From contig NZ_AP022590.1 of assembly GCF_010731775.1 (NCBI RefSeq), positions 5,456,001 through 5,520,000 on the forward strand: DNA of 64,000 bases. Direction: 5' to 3'. The stretch comes from Mycobacterium mantenii. Its GTDB lineage: Bacteria > Actinomycetota > Actinomycetes > Mycobacteriales > Mycobacteriaceae. Positions 47,745-57,144 of this stretch are shown one piece after another (positions within the stretch are counted from its first letter, which is position 1; every line of letters starts with the position of its first letter). The notes beneath the pieces are model-generated. The model was not told where the DNA came from and searched no databases. It saw only the letters and a program-made list of their open reading frames with translations. A program made the translations under genes and the position numbers.

Positions 47745-48983
47745 GCGGCGCTAGCGCCGCCGCAGCCTGACGATATTGCCTACCTGATCTACACCTCCGG
47801 GACCACCGGCATGCCTAAGGGCGTGGCCGTCACCCACCGCAACGTCACCCAACTCTTGGCGTCACTCGACCTCGGCTCGGCGCCGGGTCAGGTGTGGGCG
47901 CAGTTCCATTCCTATGCCTTCGACTTCTCGGTCTGGGAGATCTTTGGTGCGCTACTTGGGGGTGGGCGGCTGGTCGTGGTACCCGAAGAGGTGGCCCGCT
48001 CACCGCAAGACTTCCACGCCTTGCTGGTCACCGAGAAAGTCACCGTCTTAAGCCAGACCCCCTCGGCCTTTTATGCGTTACAACGTGCCGATGTGCTACA
48101 GCCCGCGTTGAGCGGTCAGCTAAAGCTTGAGACTGTGGTTTTCGGCGGCGAAGCGCTGGAACCACAACGCCTCGCCACATGGCTGGTCACTCACCCGGGA
48201 CTACCGAGCCTGATCAACATGTATGGCATCACCGAGACGACGGTGCATGCTTCGTTCCGGCAAATCGTCGACGGTGACGTCGAGATCAATGCCAGCCCCA
48301 TCGGGGTGCCGTTGGGTCATTTCGGTTTCTTCGTCTTGGATGGGTTGCTGCGGCCGGTGCCGGTGGGCGTGGTCGGTGAGTTGTATGTGGCGGGCCGGGG
48401 CGTGGGGATCGGGTATGTGCGCCGGGGGGATCTGACGGCGTCGCGGTTTGTGGCGTGTCCGTTCGGTGGGGTCGGCACGCGGATGTATCGCACCGGGGAT
48501 TTGGTGCGGTGGGGTGCTGACGGGCAGTTGCGGTATCTGGGGCGTGCCGATGAGCAGGTCAAGGTCCGTGGGTATCGCATCGAGCTGGGCGAGGTGCAGG
48601 CGGCATTGCTTGCGCTGCAGGGGATCGACCAGGCGGTGGTGATCGCCCGCGAAGACACGCCCGGCGACAAGCGTCTGGTGGCCTATGTGACCGGGACTGC
48701 CGATCCGGCCGAAGTGCGTATTCAGCTGGTCGAGCGGCTCCCGGCCTATATGGTGCCGGCGGCGGTGGTGGTGTTGGCGGCGTTGCCGTTGACGGTCAAT
48801 GGCAAGCTCGACAAGCGCGCCTTGCCGGCACCGGAGTACGGCGCGCAGGCGTATCGGGCCCCGGCAGTGCGGTCGAGGAGATTGTGGCCGGTATTTATGC
48901 GCAGGTGCTGGGGTTCGAGCGGGTCGGGGTGGACGACTCGTTTTTCGAGTTGGGTGGCGATTCGCTGTCGGCGATGCGGTTGA
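45618..48983 (+). CDS. NRPS segment 2: T2(part)-C3-A3
   Basis: Genuine NRPS protein begins near 45774 ([17 protein letters not shown]); the open frame before it is shadow. No start codon with ribosome site is present, so this is not an independent gene. C3 has HHIAADG. A3 has [11 protein letters not shown] and, unlike the others, [13 protein letters not shown]. Its pocket residues read DFWSVGMVHK, 8 of 10 identical to the classic Thr code DFWNIGMVHK, so Thr is the likely residue 3. The frame is lost at 48863, where one G of a G3 run is missing. Confidence 0.85.
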   Translation: MASSTSAPCRHRSTARRRIGPRAVRSRRLWPVFMRRCWGSSGSGWTTRFRVGGDSLSAMRLIAAINTTVDEGLSVRAVFEAPTVAQLVLRIGEGADRVQPLVAGERPAVVPLSFAQNRLWFLAQLQGASAVYNMAAALRLDGSLNADALGAALADVVGRHESLRTLFPAVDGVPQQVVVPVERADVGCVVDSTGWAVSQLNEAVNAAARYTFDLAAEIPLRATLFRVADDEHVLVVVVHHIAADGWSLGPLVRDLGVAYASRCAGRAPGWAALAVQYADYTLWQRTQLGDLADPDSRINAQLAYWQDALAGMPERLELPTDRPYPLVADYVGAAVAVGWPAQLQQRVARVAREHNATSFMVVQAGLAVLLSKLSASSDVAVGFPIAGRGDSALDELVGFFVNTLVLRVDLAGDPSVAEVLGQVRRRSLAAYEHQGVPFEVLVERLNPTRSLTHHPLVQVLLAWQNNGTPELGLGDVQVTPLPVDTHTARVDLVFSLSEQWDEAGAPAGIDGTVEFRTDVFDAASIEVLVERLRRVLIAMTADPTRRLSSIDVLDAAERARLNEWGNRAVLTRPAPARVSVPVLFADQVGCAPEAIALSFQGRSMTYRELDESSNRLAYLLCDYGAAPGQCVALLFPRCAQAIVAMLAVLKTGAAYVPIDPALPDARIDFMLTDATPIAAITTTDLAGRLDRHDLAVIDIDDPAVRTQPSAALAPPQPDDIAYLIYTSGTTGMPKGVAVTHRNVTQLLASLDLGSAPGQVWAQFHSYAFDFSVWEIFGALLGGGRLVVVPEEVARSPQDFHALLVTEKVTVLSQTPSAFYALQRADVLQPALSGQLKLETVVFGGEALEPQRLATWLVTHPGLPSLINMYGITETTVHASFRQIVDGDVEINASPIGVPLGHFGFFVLDGLLRPVPVGVVGELYVAGRGVGIGYVRRGDLTASRFVACPFGGVGTRMYRTGDLVRWGADGQLRYLGRADEQVKVRGYRIELGEVQAALLALQGIDQAVVIAREDTPGDKRLVAYVTGTADPAEVRIQLVERLPAYMVPAAVVVLAALPLTVNGKLDKRALPAPEYGAQAYRAPAVRSRRLWPVFMRRCWGSSGSGWTTRFSSWVAIRCRRCG

Positions 48984-50924
48984 TCGCGGCCATCAATACC
49001 ACTGTGGATGAGGGCCTTTCGGTGCGTGCGGTGTTCGAGGCGCCCACGGTGGCGCAGTTGGTGCTGCGGATTGGTGAGGGCGCGGATCGAGTGCAGCCAC
49101 TGGTCGCGGGGGAGCGGCCGGCGGTGGTTCCGTTGTCGTTTGCCCAGAATCGATTGTGGTTCCTCGACCAGCTGCAGGGTGCCTCGGCGGTCTACAACAT
49201 GGCGGCGGCGTTGCGGCTGGACGGGTCCCTGAACGCCGACGCGTTGGGTGCGGCGTTGGCCGATGTGGTGGGCCGCCACGAGAGTCTGCGCACGTTGTTC
49301 CCTGCGGTCGATGGGGTTCCGCAGCAGGTGGTGGTGCCGGTTGAGCGCGCCGATGTCGGGTGCGTTGTTGATAGCACCGGTTGGGCGGTAAGCCAGCTGA
49401 ACGAGGCCGTTAACGCGGCGGCGCGCTATACGTTTGATCTGGCTGCCGAGATCCCGTTACGGGCAACGCTTTTCCGTGTCGCCGACGATGAGCATGTGTT
49501 GGTGGTGGTGGTGCACCATATCGCGGCTGATGGCTGGTCGTTGGGGCCGTTGGTGCGCGATCTGGGCGTCGCCTATGCCAGTCGGTGCGCCGGGCGCGCG
49601 CCGGGGTGGGCTGCATTGGCGGTGCAGTACGCCGATTACACGTTGTGGCAGCGCACTCAGTTGGGGGATTTGGCCGATCCTGATAGCCGGATCAACGCAC
49701 AGCTGGCCTATTGGCAGGACGCGTTGGCGGGGATGCCTGAGCGGCTGGAGTTGCCGACTGATCGGCCCTATCCGTTGGTGGCCGATTATGTCGGTGCCGC
49801 TGTGGCGGTGGGGTGGCCGGCGCAGTTGCAGCAGCGGGTGGCTCGGGTGGCTCGGGAGCATAACGCGACCAGTTTCATGGTGGTCCAGGCTGGCCTGGCG
49901 GTGCTGCTGTCCAAGCTCAGTGCGAGTTCTGATGTGGCGGTGGGGTTCCCGATCGCGGGGCGGGGTGATTCAGCACTCGATGAGTTGGTGGGGTTTTTCG
50001 TCAACACGTTGGTGTTGCGGGTGGATCTGGCCGGTGATCCCAGCGTGGCGGAGGTGCTGGGTCAGGTGCGTCGGCGCAGCCTGGCCGCCTATGAGCACCA
50101 GGGTGTGCCTTTTGAGGTGCTGGTGGAGCGGCTCAACCCGACCCGAAGTTTGACCCATCATCCGTTGGTGCAGGTGTTGTTGGCCTGGCAAAACAACGGC
50201 ACCCCGGAACTGGGCTTGGGTGATGTACAGGTCACGCCGTTGCCGGTCGACACCCATACCGCCCGGGTGGATTTGGTGTTCTCCTGTCCGAACAATGGGA
50301 CGAGGCCGGTGCGCCGGCGGGGATCGACGGGACGGTGGAATTCCGCACCGACGTCTTCGATGCGGCCAGCATCGAAGTACTCGTCGAGCGTTTACGGCGA
50401 GTATTAATCGCAATGACCGCCGACCCAACGCGGCGGCTGTCGTCGATCGATGTGCTCGACGCGGCCGAGCGTGCCCGCCTGAACGAGTGGGGCAACCGGG
50501 CGGTGTTGACCCGGCCCGCACCGGCACGGGTATCGGTTCCGGTGTTGTTCGCCGACCAGTCGGGTGCGCTCCCGAGGCGATCGCGCTGAGCTTCCAGGGC
50601 CGCTCCATGACGTATCGGGAGCTCGACGAGTCCTCAAACCGGTTGGCGTACTTGCTGTGCGACTACGGAGCCGCCCCGGGACAATGCGTGGCGCTGCTGT
50701 TCCCCCGGTGCGCGCAGGCCATCGTGGCGATGCTGGCGGTGCTCAAAACCGGGGCGGCCTATGTGCCGATCGACCCCGCGCTGCCCGATGCCCGGATCGA
50801 CTTCATGCTCACCGACGCCACGCCGATTGCCGCGATCACCACCACCGATCTGGCCGGGCGGCTCGACAGGCACGACCTTGCGGTCATCGACATCGACGAC
50901 CCCGCCGTGCGCACCCAACCCAGC
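48350..50924 (+). repeat. NRPS internal repeat, copy Y
   Basis: The second copy spans the end of A3, T3, C4 and the start of A4. The unique 605 bases between copies X and Y are the A3 substrate core. It contains frame breaks at 48863, 50283 and 50558. Correcting X by two bases and Y by three makes both 2,578 bases. Confidence 0.92.
48884..50407 (+). CDS. NRPS segment 3: T3-C4(part)
   Basis: From about 48865 the protein reads [28 protein letters not shown] (given here in two parts: linker, then T3 with intact GGDS), followed by C4 with HHIAADGWS. The frame is lost at 50283-50284, where CTCCCTG is CTCCTG. After that the correct frame continues at about 50285-50557 ([14 protein letters not shown], then the A4 N-terminus) until another one-base loss at 50558 (CCAAG to CCAG). 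The final 40 residues of this open frame are therefore not NRPS. Confidence 0.82.
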   Translation: MAGIYAQVLGFERVGVDDSFFELGGDSLSAMRLIAAINTTVDEGLSVRAVFEAPTVAQLVLRIGEGADRVQPLVAGERPAVVPLSFAQNRLWFLDQLQGASAVYNMAAALRLDGSLNADALGAALADVVGRHESLRTLFPAVDGVPQQVVVPVERADVGCVVDSTGWAVSQLNEAVNAAARYTFDLAAEIPLRATLFRVADDEHVLVVVVHHIAADGWSLGPLVRDLGVAYASRCAGRAPGWAALAVQYADYTLWQRTQLGDLADPDSRINAQLAYWQDALAGMPERLELPTDRPYPLVADYVGAAVAVGWPAQLQQRVARVAREHNATSFMVVQAGLAVLLSKLSASSDVAVGFPIAGRGDSALDELVGFFVNTLVLRVDLAGDPSVAEVLGQVRRRSLAAYEHQGVPFEVLVERLNPTRSLTHHPLVQVLLAWQNNGTPELGLGDVQVTPLPVDTHTARVDLVFSCPNNGTRPVRRRGSTGRWNSAPTSSMRPASKYSSSVYGEY

Positions 50925-53900
50925 ACCCCATTACCGCTACCGGACCCCGAAGACATCGCCCACATCATCTACACCTCCGGGACCACCGGCATGCCTAAGG
51001 GCGTGGCCGTCGCGCAGCACAACGTCACTCAGCTATTCAACTCACTGGAAATCGGGGTGGAGCTGGCGCCGGGTCAGGTGTGGGCGCAGTTCCATTCGTA
51101 TGCCTTCGACTTCTCGGTCTGGGAGATCTGGGGCGCGCTGATGCACGGTGGGCGGCTGGTCGTGGTACCCGAAGAGGTGGCCCGCTCACCGCAAGACTTC
51201 CACGCCTTACTCGTTGCTGAACAGGTCAGCGTGCTTACCCAGACTCCGTCGGCGGTGGGGGTGCTCTCACCTGACGGGTTGGGGGCGGCGGCGTTGGTGA
51301 TCGGCGCCGAGCCCTGCCCTCCCGAGTTGGTAGATCGGTGGGCACCCGGGCGGGTCATGGTCAACGTCTATGGTCCGACCGAAACCACGATGTGGGCATC
51401 CAAGAGCACACCGCTTGCAGCGGGGTTGGGGTTCCCACCTATCGGTTCGCCGGTGACGGGCGCCGCCTTTTTTGTGCTGGACGACTGGTTGCGGCCGGTG
51501 CCGGTGGGCGTGGTCGGTGAGTTGTACCTGGCGGGCCGGGGCACGGGGTCTGGATACTGGCGCCGGTCCGCGTTGACCGGCTCGCGGTTTGTGGCGTGTC
51601 CGTTCGGTGGGACCGGAGTACGGATGTATCGCACCGGGGATCTGGTGCGGTGGGGTGCTGACGGGCAGTTGCGATATGTCGGGCGTGCCGATGAGCAGGT
51701 CAAGATCCGTGGGTATCGCATCGAGCTGGGCGAGGTCCAAGCCGCACTTGCCGAACTCGATGCGGTGGAGCAGGCGGTGGTGGTCGTCCGCGAGGACCGT
51801 CCCGGCGACAAGCGTCTGGTGGCCTATGTGACCGGGACTGCCGATCCGGCCAAAGTGCGCACCCAGCTGGTCGAGCGGCTCCCGGCCTATATGGTCCCGG
51901 CCGCGGTCATGGCATTGGCGGCGTTGCCAATGACCATCAACGGCAAGCTCGACAAGCGCGCCCTGCCGGCACCGGATTACCAGGATGCCGATCGATACCG
52001 TGCCCCAGACACTCCGGTCGAGGAGATCCTGGCCGGGATCTATGCCCAGGTACTCGGGTTCGAGCGGGTCGGGGTGGACGACTCCTTCTTCGAGTTGGGT
52101 GGCGATTCGCTGTCGGCGATGCGGTTGATCGCGGCCATCAATACCACTGTGGATGAGGGCCTTTCGGTGCGTGCGGTGTTCGAGGCACCCACGGTGGCCC
52201 AGCTGTCGCTGCGGATTGGTGAGGGCGCGGATCGAGTGCAGCCACTGGTCGCGGGGGAGCGACCGGCAGTGGTTCCGTTGTCGTTTGCCCAGAATCGATT
52301 GTGGTTCCTCGCCCAGTTCCAAGGGCCGTCACCGGTCTACAACATCGTGGCGGCGTTGCGGCTGGACGGGTCCCTGAACGCCGACGCGTTGGGTGCGGCG
52401 TTGGCCGATGTGGTGGGCCGCCACGAGAGTCTGCGCACGTTGTTCCCTGCGGTCGATGGGGTTCCGCAGCAGGTGGTGGTGCCGGTTGAGCGCGCCGATG
52501 TCGGGTGCGTTGTTGATAGCACCGGTTGGGCGGTAAGCCAGCTGAACGAGGCCGTTAACGCGGCGGCGCGCTATACGTTTGATCTGGCTGCCGAGAGCCC
52601 ATTACGGGCAACGCTTTTCCGTGTCGCCGACGATGAGCATGTGTTGGTGGTGGTGGTGCACCATATCGCGGCTGATGGCTGGTCGTTGGGGCCGTTGGTG
52701 CGCGATCTGGGCGTCGCCTATGCCAGCCGGTGTGAGGGGCGCGCGCCGGGGTGGGCTGCATTGGCGGTGCAGTACGCCGATTACACGTTGTGGCAGCGCA
52801 CTCAGTTGGGGGATTTGGCCGATCCTGACAGCCGGATCAACGCACAGCTGGCCTATTGGCAGGACGCGTTGGCCGGGATGCCCGAGCGGGTCGAGTTGCC
52901 GACTGATCGGCCCTATCCGTTGGTGGCCGATTATCGGGGTGCCAGTGTGGTGGTGCAGTGGCCGGCGCAGTTGCAGCAGCGGGTGGCTCGGGTGGCAAGG
53001 GAGCATAACGCGACCAGTTTCATGGTGGTCCAGGCTGGCCTGGCGGTGCTGCTGTCCAAGCTCAGTGCCAGTTCTGACGTGGCGGTGGGGTTCCCGATCG
53101 CGGGGCGGGGTGATCCGGCGCTCGATGAGTTGATCGGATTTTTCGTCAACACGCTGGTGTTGCGGGTCGATCTGGCCGGTGACCCCAGCATGGCGGAGGT
53201 GCTGGGTCAGGTGCGTCGGCGCAGCCTGGCCGCCTATGAGCACCAGGACGTGCCTTTTGAGGTGTTGGTGGAGCGGCTCAACCCGACGCGGTCGTTGACC
53301 CATCAACCCCTGGTGCAGGTGCTATTGGCCTGGCAGAACCTTCCCTGGCGCAGTAGCGATCCCGCCGCCCGCCTGGTATTGGGTGATCTGCAGGTCACGC
53401 CGTTGCCGGCCGACACCCACACCGCCCGAATGGATTTGGTGTTCTCACTGTCCGAACAATGGACCGAGGACGGTGCGCCGGCGGGGATCGGCGGGGCAGT
53501 GGAATTCCGCACCGACGTCTTCGATGCGGCCAGCATCGACACACTCGTCGAGCGGTTCGAGCGGGTACTGCACGCAATGACCGCCGACACCACCCGGCGG
53601 CTGTCCTCGATCGATGTGCTCGACACGTCCGAGCACACCCGCCTAGCTGAGTGGGGCAACCGCACGGTGCTGACCCAGCCCGCACCGGCACGGGTATCGA
53701 TCCCGGAGTTGTTCGCCGCGCAGGTGGTGCGTGCACCCGAGGCGATCGCACTGACCTTCCAGGACTACTCGCTTACCTACCGCGAGCTTGACGAGGCCTC
53801 AAACCGGTTGGCGCACTTGCTTTCCACCCACGGGGCGAACCCCGGTAACTGTGTGGCGCTTTTGTTGGAGCGTTCAGCCCAGGCTGTCATGGCGATTCTG

Positions 53901-55976
53901 GCGGTGCTCAAAACCGGGGCGGCCTATGTGCCGATCGACCCAGCGTCGCCGTCGGCGCGGATCGGGTTCATGCTTACCGATGCCGCGCCGGTCGCCGCGA
54001 TCACCACCGCTGATCTGGCCGGGCGGCTCGACGGGGATGACGTGGTGGTGCTTGACGTCAACGACCCCGCCGTGCGCACCCAACCCAGCGCGGCGCTAGC
54101 GCCGCCGCACCCGGACGATATCGCCTACTTGATCTACACCTCCGGGACCACCGGTGTCCCCAAAGGGGTTGCGGTCAAGCACCACAACGTGACCCAGTTG
54201 CTGACATCACTGAATGGGGGCCTGCCGCGCGCGGGGGTGTGGTCCCAGTGGCATTCGTTGGTCTTCGATGTCTCGGTATGGGAGATTTTCGGCGCGCTGC
54301 TGCGCGGCGGGCGGTTGGTCGTGGTGCCCGAAGAGGTGGCGCGCTCACCGGAAGACCTTCACGCCTTACTGGTCGACCAACGGGTCAGTGTGTTAAGCCA
54401 GACCCCTTCTGCCGCGGGAATGTTGTCGCCGTGCGGGTTGGAATCGACGGCGTTGGTGGTGGCCGGTGAGGCGTGCCCGCCCGAGTTGGTGGACCGGTGG
54501 GCTACCGGGCGGGTGATGATCAACGCCTACGGCCCGACCGAGACGTGGTACCCGGCGATCAGTGCGCCGTTGACACCTGGAGCAGGAGTGCCACCAATCG
54601 GCTCGCCCGTAGCGGGGGCGGCCTTCTTTGTGCTGGACGGATGGTTGCGGTCGGTGCCGGCTGGGGTGGTCGGGGAGTTGTATCTGGCCGGTGCCGGGGT
54701 GAGCTTTGGTTACGTGCGCCGTCCCAGCTTGACTGGGTCGCGGTTTGTGGCGTGTCCGTTCGGTGGGGTCGGCACGCGGATGTATCGCACCGGGGATTTG
54801 GTGCGGTGGGGTGCTGACGGGCAGTTGCGGTATCTGGGGCGTGCCGATGAGCAGGTCAAGGTCCGTGGGTATCGCATCGAGCTGGGCGAGGTGCAGGCGG
54901 CATTGCTTGCGCTGCAGGGGATCGACCAGGCGGTGGTGATCGCCCGCGAAGACACGCCCGGCGACAAGCGTCTGGTGGCCTATGTGACCGGGACTGCCGA
55001 TCCGGCCGAAGTGCGTATTCAGCTGGTCGAGCGGCTCCCGGCCTATATGGTGCCGGCGGCGGTGGTGGTGTTGGCGGCGTTGCCGTTGACGGTCAATGGC
55101 AAGCTCGACAAGCGCGCCTTGCCGGCACCGGAGTACGGCGCGCAGGCGTATCGGGCCCCGGGCAGTGCGGTCGAGGAGATTGTGGCCGGTATTTATGCGC
55201 AGGTGCTGGGGTTCGAGCGGGTCGGGGTGGACGACTCGTTTTTCGAGTTGGGTGGCGATTCGCTGTCGGCGATGCGGTTGATCGCGGCCATCAATACCAC
55301 TGTGGATGAGGGCCTTTCGGTGCGTGCGGTGTTCGAGGCGCCCACGGTGGCGCAGTTGGTGCTGCGGATTGGTGAGGGCGCGGATCGAGTGCAGCCACTG
55401 GTCGCGGGGGAGCGGCCGGCGGTGGTTCCGTTGTCGTTTGCCCAGAATCGATTGTGGTTCCTCGCCCAGCTGCAGGGTGCCTCGGCGGTCTACAACATGG
55501 CGGCGGCGTTGCGGCTGGACGGGTCCCTGAACGCCGACGCGTTGGGTGCGGCGTTGGCCGATGTGGTGGGCCGCCACGAGAGTCTGCGCACGTTGTTCCC
55601 TGCGGTCGATGGGGTTCCGCAGCAGGTGGTGGTGCCGGTTGAGCGCGCCGATGTCGGGTGCGTTGTTGATAGCACCGGTTGGGCGGTAAGCCAGCTGAAC
55701 GAGGCCGTTAACGCGGCGGCGCGCTATACGTTTGATCTGGCTGCCGAGAGCCCATTACGGGCAACGCTTTTCCGTGTCGCCGACGATGAGCATGTGTTGG
55801 TGGTGGTGGTGCACCATATCGCGGCTGATGGCTGGTCGTTGGGGCCGTTGGTGCGCGATCTGGGCGTCGCCTATGCCAGCCGGTGCGCCGGGCGCGCGCC
55901 GGGGTGCATTGGCGGTGCAGTACGCCGATTACACGTTGTGGCAGCGCACTCAGTTGGGGGATTTGGCCGATCCTGA
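50220..55976 (+). CDS. NRPS segment 4: A4-T4-C5-A5-T5-C6(part)
   Basis: True NRPS sequence starts near 50560 ([21 protein letters not shown]). A4 has [11 protein letters not shown] and [14 protein letters not shown]4, C5 (HHIAADG), A5 ([13 protein letters not shown], with an unusual Trp-Tyr-Pro after the ETT position) and T5 are complete, then half of C6. A four-residue-class difference at C5 ([13 protein letters not shown]) marks it as less related to the other C domains. The frame ends at 55904, where five bases present in the sister copies are missing, and the stop follows at 55976. Confidence 0.86.
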   Translation: MMYRSRRCRSTPIPPGWIWCSPVRTMGRGRCAGGDRRDGGIPHRRLRCGQHRSTRRAFTASINRNDRRPNAAAVVDRCARRGRACPPERVGQPGGVDPARTGTGIGSGVVRRPVGCAPEAIALSFQGRSMTYRELDESSNRLAYLLCDYGAAPGQCVALLFPRCAQAIVAMLAVLKTGAAYVPIDPALPDARIDFMLTDATPIAAITTTDLAGRLDRHDLAVIDIDDPAVRTQPSTPLPLPDPEDIAHIIYTSGTTGMPKGVAVAQHNVTQLFNSLEIGVELAPGQVWAQFHSYAFDFSVWEIWGALMHGGRLVVVPEEVARSPQDFHALLVAEQVSVLTQTPSAVGVLSPDGLGAAALVIGAEPCPPELVDRWAPGRVMVNVYGPTETTMWASKSTPLAAGLGFPPIGSPVTGAAFFVLDDWLRPVPVGVVGELYLAGRGTGSGYWRRSALTGSRFVACPFGGTGVRMYRTGDLVRWGADGQLRYVGRADEQVKIRGYRIELGEVQAALAELDAVEQAVVVVREDRPGDKRLVAYVTGTADPAKVRTQLVERLPAYMVPAAVMALAALPMTINGKLDKRALPAPDYQDADRYRAPDTPVEEILAGIYAQVLGFERVGVDDSFFELGGDSLSAMRLIAAINTTVDEGLSVRAVFEAPTVAQLSLRIGEGADRVQPLVAGERPAVVPLSFAQNRLWFLAQFQGPSPVYNIVAALRLDGSLNADALGAALADVVGRHESLRTLFPAVDGVPQQVVVPVERADVGCVVDSTGWAVSQLNEAVNAAARYTFDLAAESPLRATLFRVADDEHVLVVVVHHIAADGWSLGPLVRDLGVAYASRCEGRAPGWAALAVQYADYTLWQRTQLGDLADPDSRINAQLAYWQDALAGMPERVELPTDRPYPLVADYRGASVVVQWPAQLQQRVARVAREHNATSFMVVQAGLAVLLSKLSASSDVAVGFPIAGRGDPALDELIGFFVNTLVLRVDLAGDPSMAEVLGQVRRRSLAAYEHQDVPFEVLVERLNPTRSLTHQPLVQVLLAWQNLPWRSSDPAARLVLGDLQVTPLPADTHTARMDLVFSLSEQWTEDGAPAGIGGAVEFRTDVFDAASIDTLVERFERVLHAMTADTTRRLSSIDVLDTSEHTRLAEWGNRTVLTQPAPARVSIPELFAAQVVRAPEAIALTFQDYSLTYRELDEASNRLAHLLSTHGANPGNCVALLLERSAQAVMAILAVLKTGAAYVPIDPASPSARIGFMLTDAAPVAAITTADLAGRLDGDDVVVLDVNDPAVRTQPSAALAPPHPDDIAYLIYTSGTTGVPKGVAVKHHNVTQLLTSLNGGLPRAGVWSQWHSLVFDVSVWEIFGALLRGGRLVVVPEEVARSPEDLHALLVDQRVSVLSQTPSAAGMLSPCGLESTALVVAGEACPPELVDRWATGRVMINAYGPTETWYPAISAPLTPGAGVPPIGSPVAGAAFFVLDGWLRSVPAGVVGELYLAGAGVSFGYVRRPSLTGSRFVACPFGGVGTRMYRTGDLVRWGADGQLRYLGRADEQVKVRGYRIELGEVQAALLALQGIDQAVVIAREDTPGDKRLVAYVTGTADPAEVRIQLVERLPAYMVPAAVVVLAALPLTVNGKLDKRALPAPEYGAQAYRAPGSAVEEIVAGIYAQVLGFERVGVDDSFFELGGDSLSAMRLIAAINTTVDEGLSVRAVFEAPTVAQLVLRIGEGADRVQPLVAGERPAVVPLSFAQNRLWFLAQLQGASAVYNMAAALRLDGSLNADALGAALADVVGRHESLRTLFPAVDGVPQQVVVPVERADVGCVVDSTGWAVSQLNEAVNAAARYTFDLAAESPLRATLFRVADDEHVLVVVVHHIAADGWSLGPLVRDLGVAYASRCAGRAPGCIGGAVRRLHVVAAHSVGGFGRS

Positions 55977-57144
55977 CAGCCGGATCAACGCACAGCTGGC
56001 CTATTGGCAGGACGCGTTGGCGGGGATGCCTGAGCGGCTGGAGTTGCCGACTGATCGGCCCTATCCGTTGGTGGCCGATTATGTCGGTGCCGCTGTGGCG
56101 GTGGGGTGGCCGGCGCAGTTGCAGCAGCGGGTGGCTCGGGTGGCTCGGGAGCATAACGCGACCAGTTTCATGGTGGTCCAGGCTGGCCTGGCGGTGCTGC
56201 TGTCCAAGCTCAGTGCGAGTTCTGATGTGGCGGTGGGGTTCCCGATCGCGGGCGGGGTGATTCAGCACTCGATGAGTTGGTGGGTTTTCGTCAACACGTT
56301 GGTGTTGCGGGTGGATCTGGCCGGTGATCCCAGCGTGGCGGAGGTGCTGGGTCAGGTGCGTCGGCGCAGCCTGGCCGCCTATGAGCACCAGGGTGTGCCT
56401 TTTGAGGTGCTGGTGGAGCGGCTCAACCCGACCCGAAGTTTGACCCATCATCCGTTGGTGCAGGTGTTGTTGGCCTGGCAAAACAACGGCACCCCGGAAC
56501 TGGGCTTGGGTGATGTACAGGTCACGCCGTTGCCGGTCGACACCCATACCGCCCGGGTGGATTTGGTGTTCTCCCTGTCCGAACAATGGGACGAGGCCGG
56601 TGCGCCGGCGGGGATCGACGGGACGGTGGAATTCCGCACCGACGTCTTCGATGCGGCCAGCATCGAAGTACTCGTCGAGCGTTTACGGCGAGTATTAATC
56701 GCAATGACCGCCGACCCAACGCGGCGGCTGTCGTCGATCGATGTGCTCGACGCGGCCGAGCGTGCCCGCCTGAACGAGTGGGGCAACCGGGCGGTGTTGA
56801 CCCGGCCCGCACCGGCACGGGTATCGGTTCCGGTGTTGTTCGCCGACCAAGTCGGGTGCGCTCCCGAGGCGATCGCGCTGAGCTTCCAGGGCCGCTCCAT
56901 GACGTATCGGGAGCTCGACGAGTCCTCAAACCGGTTGGCGTACTTGCTGTGCGACTACGGAGCCGCCCCGGGACAATGCGTGGCGCTGCTGTTCCCCCGG
57001 TGCGCGCAGGCCATCGTGGCGATGCTGGCGGTGCTCAAAACCGGGGCGGCCTATGTGCCGATCGACCCCGCCCTGCCCGATGCCCGGATCGACTTCATGC
57101 TCACCGACGCCACGCCGATTGCCGCGATCACCACCACCGATCTG
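54737..57144 (+). repeat. NRPS internal repeat, copy Z
   Basis: The third copy spans the end of A5, T5, C6 and the start of A6. It matches 45259-47672 of copy X; after correcting missing bases both are 2,416 bases. At 55747-55755 it has the variant GAGAGCCCA shared with C5 (52592-52600) instead of GAGATCCCG, hinting at local conversion between copies. It contains frame breaks at 55904 and 56250-56288. Confidence 0.9.

Noticed and set aside
45750..56300. Programmed frameshifting or several separate NRPS subunits
   Set aside because: The breaks are run shortenings relative to sister copies, occur inside domains, and the downstream frames lack start codons with ribosome sites or docking regions. 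The pattern fits sequence error better.
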